Shown here: positions 14,586 to 19,995 of the stretch, piece after piece
Position numbering within the stretch: the first letter of the stretch is position 1
How the letters are laid out: each line of letters starts with the position of its first letter
NCBI GenBank assembly: GCA_012961845.1
Contig: DTYO01000058.1
Coordinates: 1-19,995, forward strand
Origin: Thermodesulfobacteriaceae bacterium
Lineage (GTDB): Bacteria; Desulfobacterota; Dissulfuribacteria; Dissulfuribacterales; UBA3076
Direction: 5' to 3'
Length of the DNA stretch: 19,995 bases
Notes under the pieces: model-generated
Databases searched by the model: none
What the model saw: the letters and a program-made list of their open reading frames with translations, nothing else
What the model was told of the DNA's origin: nothing
Position numbers and translations under genes: made by a program

Positions 14586-14830
14586 CACGACACCTTTTCC
14601 ATGCAGTCAAGACCGATTTCAGCCTGTACCGACTCGAGTATGATGTACAGATCCTGCAACTGATCCTCTCCGGTCTGCACAGTTACCAGCCCCTCATCTC
14701 TGTCCAGGGTGGTGAGTATGAACAGATTGTCATAGCCTTCCAGGATGAAACGGAGGAAGTAGACCGCAGAAGGTCTCATGCGCAGATGTATGTTGACAAA
14801 TCCCATAAAATCCACGTTCCGCCCGGGCAT
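14585..14830 (-). CDS. Small DUF4911-like protein upstream of tolC
   Basis: This 81-residue frame is a real gene by three signs. Its product resembles the DUF4911 family of small delta-proteobacterial proteins (core AVYFLRFILEGYDNLFILTT, then LDRDEGLVTVQ). Its stop overlaps the TolC start. A perfect TTGACA -35 box lies just upstream on the same strand. The fold looks like a compact alpha/beta domain: strand, helix around residues 23-34, two strands, and a final amphipathic helix (QDLYIILESVQAEIG). It has no signal peptide or membrane segment, so it should be cytoplasmic. The family has no established function. There is no clear ribosome site before the ATG; the predicted transcript would begin only a few nucleotides upstream. 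The ATG at 14806 (Met9) is an alternative start. Confidence 0.75.
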   Translation of the reverse strand: MPGRNVDFMGFVNIHLRMRPSAVYFLRFILEGYDNLFILTTLDRDEGLVTVQTGEDQLQDLYIILESVQAEIGLDCMEKVS

Positions 14831-14832
14831 TT

Positions 14833-14845
14833 TACTCTGAGAGTA
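14833..14845. promoter_or_regulatory. Inverted repeat TACTCT-G-AGAGTA over the DUF4911-tolC -10 box
   Basis: A perfect 6-bp inverted repeat around one central base lies 3 bp before the DUF4911-like start codon and covers the predicted -10 box of its promoter. It could be a repressor site or only chance; the arms are short. Confidence 0.25.
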
Positions 14846-14867
14846 CAGGAGGAGAGACTGCTGTCAA
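14840..14867 (-). promoter_or_regulatory. Candidate promoter of the DUF4911-tolC unit
   Basis: On the minus strand a perfect -35 box TTGACA (14862-14867) is followed after 16 bp by TACTCT (14840-14845; three of six -10 matches). Transcription would start near 14833, about 3 nt before the ATG, giving an almost leaderless message. That agrees with the lack of a ribosome site. Confidence 0.45.
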
Positions 14868-14885
14868 CCCGGCGAACATACCTGA

Positions 14886-14914
14886 TTGACAGCCCCATCA
14901 GGCCTTATTAGGCT
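14886..14914 (+). promoter_or_regulatory. Candidate promoter of recJ-smc
   Basis: A perfect -35 box TTGACA (14886-14891) is followed after 17 bp by TAGGCT (14909-14914; three of six -10 matches). The predicted start is only a few bases before the recJ ATG at 14924, and no Shine-Dalgarno sequence is seen there, so the message may be leaderless. Confidence 0.45.
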
Positions 14915-14923
14915 GGCCGGCAA

Positions 14924-16666
14924 ATGAACTCGGTCATCCTTGAGCAGCCCTGGCACTTTTTCAGTCCTGATCCTTCCTTAGTAAATGAACTTGCGGCAAA
15001 GTCAAGCGTTCCGCCGCTGATTGCCGGTCTCCTGTTCCACCGGGGCATAAACACCACCGATGCGGTCACCAGCCACCTGACTCCTGTTCTGAGCTCCCTT
15101 TCCGACCCGTGGAAGATGGCCGGCATGGAGCCGGCGGTAGAGCGCCTGATACAGGCGGTGAAAAGACGGGAAAAGATAACAGTCTTCGGCGATTATGATG
15201 CAGACGGAGTCACCGCAAGCACACTTGTTTGCAGATTTCTGCATGACCTAGGGCTTGCCGTAGATGTGTATCTGCCCCACAGGGAACACGAGGGTTACGG
15301 CCTGAATCCGGAGGCAGTAAAAAAAATCGCCTCTACCGGGTGCAGCCTCTTGATCACGGTTGACTGCGGCGTCTCCAATCAGGAAGAGATAGCCCTTGCC
15401 CGGTCCCTGGACATGGACTGCATAGTAACTGATCACCACGAACCCCCGCCTGCACTGCCGGCAGCCCTGGCAGTACTGAATCCCAAGCGCCCAGACTGTC
15501 GTTTCCCTTTCAAGGACCTGGCGGGTGTCGGAGTAGCATTCAATCTGATCAGGGCCCTGAGGCACAGACTGTTCGAACTCGGCCACTGGAAAGGATCTGT
15601 GCACCCGAACCTGAAGGAATACCTGGATCTGGTGGCTATAGGAACCATAGCCGATATGGTCTCTCTGCTGGGCGACAACCGGATACTGGTGAAGGCCGGA
15701 CTCGAAATCATTGAATCAGGGGCTAGGCCCGGAATTGCGGCCCTGAAAGTGGTCAGTTCAATTTCATCAGGATCGGTATCCGCATCGCATGTTGCATACC
15801 GGATTGCGCCCAGGATCAACGCCGCAGGCCGAATGGACCATTCGGAAACAGCATTCCGCCTGCTGATGGAGCGAGACGCGGGGGAAGCAGCGCGGCTGGC
15901 TGCACAGCTTGAGGCACTCAACCGGGAGAGGCAGGCCGTGGAAAGGCGCATCATGGCCGAAGCCCTGAAAAAAATCAGGGGGATGCCAGGCCGGGATGCC
16001 TATGTGGTCTCGGACGGCGGATGGAAGAAGGGCGTGATAGGAATAGTGGCATCCAAGCTGATGAACCGACTGTCCAGGCCTGTGATTCTCCTTGCGGAAG
16101 ATGCCCTGGAGGCCCACGGTTCGGGCAGAAGCCCGGAAGGGCTCAACATATACGAAGCCCTGAGCTGTTGTGGGAACCACCTTATTTCGTTCGGTGGCCA
16201 CAAGGCGGCGGCAGGGCTCAGACTTCCGGCTGCTTCCGTAGATGAATTCACAACGGCCTTTGAGCAGACCGTGGCGTCCATGCTCAGGGACCGGGACATC
16301 AGGCCGAGGCTCATGATCGATGCTACCGCCGACGTGAGCGAGTTGCTGGCCCCTGAATTTGCAGAAATCTATGAACAGCTTGAACCTTTCGGCCACGGAT
16401 ATCCTGAACCCCTTTTCGCGATCCACAACTTCACTGTAAAAAGGTCCGCCGTGGTGGGCCGGAGACACCTCAAGCTCACCCTTGGCCCTGACGCTCCCGA
16501 GGACATCCTGATACCTCCCGGAGAACTGGAGCTGGTCGGATGGGGACACGGCGACAAGATCGGCCTTTCCTGGGACGAATTCGAAATAGCCTGTATCCCG
16601 TGTTTCAATGAATGGAGGGGCAGGAAGCGCCTGCAGCTGAAGCTGTGGGATATCAGACAGAAGTAA
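14924..16666 (+). CDS. recJ: Single-stranded-DNA-specific 5'-3' exonuclease RecJ
   Basis: RecJ degrades single-stranded DNA 5' to 3' in recombination, mismatch and base-excision repair. The 580-residue protein shows the DHH-phosphoesterase core: VFGDYDADGVTAS (GDYDADG at 89-95), ITVDCGV (~144-150), TDHHEPP (169-175), DLAGVGVAF, and GTIADMVSLLGDNR. RINAAGRMDH follows. The DHHA1 domain is marked by VIGIVASKLMNR, GSGRSPEG and ISFGGHKAAAG. A C-terminal OB-fold region includes YEQLEPFGHGYPEPLF. All metal-binding aspartates and histidines look intact. The start gives the normal family N terminus, with RGI and DPWKM motifs in place, but it lacks a ribosome site. smc follows after 17 bp, so the two are probably co-transcribed. 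Confidence 0.97.
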   Translation: MNSVILEQPWHFFSPDPSLVNELAAKSSVPPLIAGLLFHRGINTTDAVTSHLTPVLSSLSDPWKMAGMEPAVERLIQAVKRREKITVFGDYDADGVTASTLVCRFLHDLGLAVDVYLPHREHEGYGLNPEAVKKIASTGCSLLITVDCGVSNQEEIALARSLDMDCIVTDHHEPPPALPAALAVLNPKRPDCRFPFKDLAGVGVAFNLIRALRHRLFELGHWKGSVHPNLKEYLDLVAIGTIADMVSLLGDNRILVKAGLEIIESGARPGIAALKVVSSISSGSVSASHVAYRIAPRINAAGRMDHSETAFRLLMERDAGEAARLAAQLEALNRERQAVERRIMAEALKKIRGMPGRDAYVVSDGGWKKGVIGIVASKLMNRLSRPVILLAEDALEAHGSGRSPEGLNIYEALSCCGNHLISFGGHKAAAGLRLPAASVDEFTTAFEQTVASMLRDRDIRPRLMIDATADVSELLAPEFAEIYEQLEPFGHGYPEPLFAIHNFTVKRSAVVGRRHLKLTLGPDAPEDILIPPGELELVGWGHGDKIGLSWDEFEIACIPCFNEWRGRKRLQLKLWDIRQK

Positions 16667-16683
16667 TCGACACTTCCGGGATC

Positions 16684-19600
16684 ATGCAGCTCACTTCTTT
16701 AACCATCTCCGGATTTAAATCTTTTCCATCCCGCACCAGAATCCGGTTCAGCCGCAGGATTCTGGCCATAGTCGGCCCCAACGGCTGCGGCAAATCCAAC
16801 ATAGTGGATGCATTCAGGTGGGTCCTGGGAGAACAGAGTCCACGGATGCTGCGGGCCAGAAACATGAACGATGTCCTCTACAGCAGCAGCAAGGGCAGCC
16901 GGGCCGCCCTGGCGGAAGTCAGGCTTAAGATCATAAACGACGATGGCTGCTCACTGCCTCCGGAGCTGGCTGACCTGCCCGAGATAGAGATAATCCGCAA
17001 GCTGTACAGGTCAGGAGATAGCGAGTACAGGCTCAATGGTAAATCGGCCCGGCTCAAGGATATCCACTATCTGTTCATGGATACCGGAGCCGGCACCAGA
17101 GCATATTCCATAGTGGACCAGGGTCAGGTAGGGTCTTTTGTAGAAATGACCTCCCAGGAACGTCGTTCCATCATAGAAGAGGCGGCCGGAATCTCAAGGT
17201 ACAAGACCAGACGCATAGAAGCGGAAAAACGCATGGAGCAGACCCGCCGCAACCTGGAAAGGGTGGAAGACCTGCTCTCCGAAATAGACCGTCAGAGAAA
17301 GAAGCTTGCAAGACAGGCAAAAAAAGCTGAACGGTTCATAAAACTCAGAAAACAGCAGGAAACCCTGGAAAAGGCGCTGTCGGCCTTTTCGTGGAAAGAG
17401 CTCCGTAGCCGGTTGGCCGTCCACAGGGAAAAGAGGAAATCGATCCAGACAGAACTGGGCAGGGTCCAGGCGGCCCGATCGGTCGCCGGGAGCCAGATCG
17501 AAAAAACAGAGCTGGCAATCCTGGAAAACAGCAGTTTCCTTGCGGAATCCCGAAAAGAATACAGTCGGGCCCAGCAAACTCTCAGAACTCTCGCCAGCCG
17601 GCTTTCCCAGCTCGAGAAGGCGCTGATAGAGGAAGACAACCGTCTCAGGTCGGCTGCCCGAACCATGGCCGACCTGGCTGAAAAACAGAAAAAACTCCTT
17701 CACCAGCATCATGCACTGCAAAAGGACGTGGACAACGGCCGGCAGGAACTGCTCCAGCTTGAGCAGCGGACGGAGCAGTGCCGGAGATCCATAGAAGAAG
17801 CCGAACAGTCCAGGGAGATGATCACCGCTTCCCTGGAAGATTACAAGGTGATACTGGTGGACGCGGCCGCGGCCCACGCCAAACTGGATGGCCGAAGAAA
17901 AGGTCTGAAGGACCGAAAGAAAAGGCTCCAAGTGGTCCTTTCTGGGCTGAAAGACGAATTTGAAGAACTTGCCTCCGGAATCGAGACCGGCAGAACGAAG
18001 CTGAAAGAGCTGGGTGGAAAACATGAACAGGAGAGCGCCGGACTGAACCGCCTGATGAACGAACAAAAAATTCTGGAGGCGGAACTGAAGAATCTCAGGG
18101 AAGAGGCTGATATCCTGCACCGGAAGTGCAGAGATGTGGATTCTGAGCTGACAGCGTGCAGGACCAGGCTGAGAACGCTCAGGGACATAGAGTCATCGGG
18201 TGAAGGCTGCAGCCAGGCCACCAGGTTCATCCTCGACTCCTTCAGCCGGTCCATGGGAATACTTGCTGACTATCTCGATGTCGAACCGGGATGGGAGCGG
18301 GCCGTGGAAGCCGCCCTCGGAGAAAGTATCCAGGCTGTATTGGTAGGGAGCATCGAGGATTATGAACGGATAGCTGCAGCCATTGCGGAAAAGGTCAGGG
18401 GGACGGCCGACATCATAATTGCGGAAGCATGTTCCGGCACCGGAGACGCTCCGTCCGAGACCAGCCTGCAGACTGTCGTAAGGGGGAGGCCCCCAGCCGA
18501 AAGGGTACTCTCGAGACTGCTTGCCCGGTGGCACATGGCTGACAATCCGGTTGAAGCACTGAAATGCCTGGCCGGGGAAAGGGATGGAAGTCATTTTGTC
18601 ACTGCGGCAGGCGAGATAATCCATCCTTGGGGCGAAGTGGTTGTTCCCGGCAGAGGAAAAGCATCCGGTGGAATCCTGGTCCGGAAGGCAGAAATTTCAA
18701 GGCTCTCGGACCTCGAGGCCTCTCTCCAGGCAAAATCCGAAGAACTCCGCAGTGAAGAGGAGAGCATCGGGAACAGGCTTTCGATGGCTTCGGACAGGCT
18801 CAGCGCAGCCATGGCCGGGGCAAAGGCGTCCCGCGAAAGGTTGAACCGTCTGGACACGGAAAGTAACAGGCTGACCCGTGAGATCGAAACCTGCGAAGAC
18901 AGAGTAAAGAACCTCGAATACCGGCAGGAAGAATCAAGAGAAGAGCTCCTGGACGTCGAAATAGCCCTTGAAGAAACGGAAGAGAAGATCCAGCACGCAT
19001 ATGAGGCCAGGATAGAGGCTGAAGGTCACATCAAGGGCCGGGAAGCGGCCCTCAGGCAGCAGAATGGTGTACTTGCCAGGAGAAGGGAGGCGCTGGAATC
19101 CGCCAGGATCGAATGTGCAAGGAAACAGGCATGGCTGGAAGAAAAACAGAGGGAGCGGAAAAGACTGGCCCGGGCCAGGGACAGGACTGTCCGGGAACAC
19201 GGAGAACTGGCTGCCGGCATGGATGAACTGGAGGCGTCAGTCAGAGACCGAACAAAAACGATCCAGGACCTTAAACACAGGATAAGCACCCTTGAGAGTG
19301 AAACCATTTCCCTTGAAAAAGGTATCAGGACGTCTGAAAACGGGTATGATAAACTGCAGCATGAGCTCAAGGAACTGCAGGCCGCACACAGGCAGTACAA
19401 CGCCGAGACAAGACGCATTGAAAAAATACTCCATGAAAATGAAATCTCCATTACCCAAGCAGGACAGGAGCTCAACCACATTCGGAAGGCCGCCTGGGAA
19501 CGCTGGCGGAAAGACCTCCGGGAGTATTTCAGGCAGTGGTATCCTGAATCCTTCAATACGGAAGAAGCCAGTGAAGAGACCCGGAAACTAGCAGCAAAGA

Positions 19601-19995
19601 TCGAAAGGCTCGGCCCTGTCAACCTGGGGGCTGTTCAGGAATTCAAGGCCCTTGAAGAGAGGTGGTCTTTTGTCAATTCCCAGAGGGACGATCTCCTGGA
19701 ATCCATGAAAGATCTGGAAAAGGCCATAGGAAGGATTGACCGGACCTGCAGGAAAAAACTCAGAGAATCCCTGGAACTGATCAACAGGAGTCTTTCCGAG
19801 GTGTTTCCGCTGCTGTTCGAGGGGGGCAATGCCGAACTTGTCCTAACATCGCCGGATAACGTGCTCGAATCCGGTCTGGACTACATGGTCCGTCTGCCTG
19901 GAAAGGGCATCAGGTACCTCAACCTCCTGTCAGGCGGAGAAAAGGCCTTGGCGGCCATGGCCTTGATATTTTCCATCTATTTCATAAAGCCAAGC
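16684..19995 (+). CDS. smc: Chromosome segregation protein SMC (3' partial)
   Basis: SMC is the ATPase of the bacterial condensin that loads at parS and organises the chromosome, usually with ScpA and ScpB. The frame is uninterrupted for 1104 codons to the window end. Walker A GPNGCGKS lies at residues 31-38 and the QGQV Q-loop near 146-149. EEAAGISRYK precedes the first long coiled coil (~170-500). The globular hinge spans ~503-665 (SFSRSMGILADYLDVEPGW, ALGESIQAVLV, GGILVRKAEI). A second coiled coil (~670-1010) is followed by the C-lobe with KIERLGPVNLGAVQEF and signature LLSGGEKALAAMAL (~1081-1094). The Walker B, D-loop and stop lie beyond the window. The ATG at 16684 is 17 bp after recJ; the ribosome site is weak (CCGGGATC). 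The first lines of the gene contain a 9-bp inverted repeat. Confidence 0.97.
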   Translation, partial: MQLTSLTISGFKSFPSRTRIRFSRRILAIVGPNGCGKSNIVDAFRWVLGEQSPRMLRARNMNDVLYSSSKGSRAALAEVRLKIINDDGCSLPPELADLPEIEIIRKLYRSGDSEYRLNGKSARLKDIHYLFMDTGAGTRAYSIVDQGQVGSFVEMTSQERRSIIEEAAGISRYKTRRIEAEKRMEQTRRNLERVEDLLSEIDRQRKKLARQAKKAERFIKLRKQQETLEKALSAFSWKELRSRLAVHREKRKSIQTELGRVQAARSVAGSQIEKTELAILENSSFLAESRKEYSRAQQTLRTLASRLSQLEKALIEEDNRLRSAARTMADLAEKQKKLLHQHHALQKDVDNGRQELLQLEQRTEQCRRSIEEAEQSREMITASLEDYKVILVDAAAAHAKLDGRRKGLKDRKKRLQVVLSGLKDEFEELASGIETGRTKLKELGGKHEQESAGLNRLMNEQKILEAELKNLREEADILHRKCRDVDSELTACRTRLRTLRDIESSGEGCSQATRFILDSFSRSMGILADYLDVEPGWERAVEAALGESIQAVLVGSIEDYERIAAAIAEKVRGTADIIIAEACSGTGDAPSETSLQTVVRGRPPAERVLSRLLARWHMADNPVEALKCLAGERDGSHFVTAAGEIIHPWGEVVVPGRGKASGGILVRKAEISRLSDLEASLQAKSEELRSEEESIGNRLSMASDRLSAAMAGAKASRERLNRLDTESNRLTREIETCEDRVKNLEYRQEESREELLDVEIALEETEEKIQHAYEARIEAEGHIKGREAALRQQNGVLARRREALESARIECARKQAWLEEKQRERKRLARARDRTVREHGELAAGMDELEASVRDRTKTIQDLKHRISTLESETISLEKGIRTSENGYDKLQHELKELQAAHRQYNAETRRIEKILHENEISITQAGQELNHIRKAAWERWRKDLREYFRQWYPESFNTEEASEETRKLAAKIERLGPVNLGAVQEFKALEERWSFVNSQRDDLLESMKDLEKAIGRIDRTCRKKLRESLELINRSLSEVFPLLFEGGNAELVLTSPDNVLESGLDYMVRLPGKGIRYLNLLSGGEKALAAMALIFSIYFIKPS
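16736..16765 (+). repeat. Inverted repeat near the 5' end of smc
   Basis: CCAGAATCC (16736-16744) and GGATTCTGG (16757-16765) are perfect 9-bp complements separated by 12 nt, starting 52 nt after the smc start codon. In the mRNA this would form a stable stem-loop just behind the initiation region. It lies in codons for the strand before Walker A and may be chance. Confidence 0.5.

Noticed and set aside
17194..18120. 308-codon minus-strand frame rich in Phe, Leu and Gln.
   Set aside because: Antisense to the SMC coiled coil; Glu/Lys-rich heptads on the plus strand give Phe/Leu-rich shadow frames.
1..19995. CRISPR arrays, tRNA or rRNA genes, insertion sequences, toxin-antitoxin or phage genes.
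   Set aside because: Looked for direct-repeat arrays, terminal inverted repeats, transposase motifs and tRNA-like folds; none could be supported.

Overview
The window looks like the chromosome of an anaerobic, Gram-negative bacterium of the Desulfobacterota (former Deltaproteobacteria) type. This is an inference from four things: a lipid A / outer-membrane assembly operon in the order known from that group (lolD-bamA-lpxD-fabZ-lpxA-lpxI-Gfo/Idh oxidoreductase-lpxB), LpxI in place of LpxH, a small DUF4911-like protein, and an anaerobic-type molybdopterin/iron-sulfur enzyme pair. Base composition is moderately GC-rich, with many AGG and ATA codons throughout. I see no phage, insertion sequence, CRISPR array, tRNA or rRNA. 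The window reads as core chromosome.

Layout. (1) 1-687, + strand: the 3' part of a ChaN-type haem-binding protein gene with a C-terminal PDZ domain. (2) 688-1029: convergent intergenic region with a strong minus-strand intrinsic terminator. (3) 1030-3596, - strand: a two-gene unit for a cytoplasmic CISM-family enzyme, consisting of a four-cluster ferredoxin subunit and a molybdopterin catalytic subunit, with a 4-bp ATGA overlap. (4) 3597-3900: intergenic. (5) 3901-12823, - strand: the envelope operon, read right to left as lolD, bamA, lpxD, fabZ, lpxA, lpxI, a Gfo/Idh/MocA dehydrogenase and lpxB, with the last four genes tightly packed or overlapping. (6) 12824-13223: 400 bp of intergenic DNA with a candidate promoter for the envelope operon. 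(7) 13224-14830, - strand: a DUF4911-like small gene and a TolC-family gene, coupled by stop/start overlap. (8) 14831-14923: a short divergent promoter region. (9) 14924-19995, + strand: recJ followed 17 bp later by smc, which is cut by the window end just after its signature motif.

How the genes work together. LpxA, LpxD, LpxI and LpxB are the first, third, fourth and fifth cytoplasmic/inner-face steps of lipid A assembly; LpxC (second) and LpxK are not here. FabZ competes with LpxA and LpxD for 3-hydroxyacyl-ACP. BamA inserts outer-membrane beta-barrels, LolD powers lipoprotein release, and a TolC-type channel sits just upstream, so about 11 kb is devoted to building the outer membrane. RecJ and SMC serve DNA repair and chromosome organisation and form a separate transcription unit.

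The points most worth a second look are: the NAD(P)-type dehydrogenase inside the lipid A operon (a GnnA candidate, implying diamino-sugar lipid A); an extra TolB/CsgG-like domain at the N terminus of BamA; the soluble PsrA/PhsA-like molybdoenzyme without Tat signal or membrane anchor; a mini-ORF or possible frameshift at the lolD start; and near-leaderless divergent promoters between the DUF4911-tolC pair and recJ. I did not find a clearly new multi-gene defence or mobile system.
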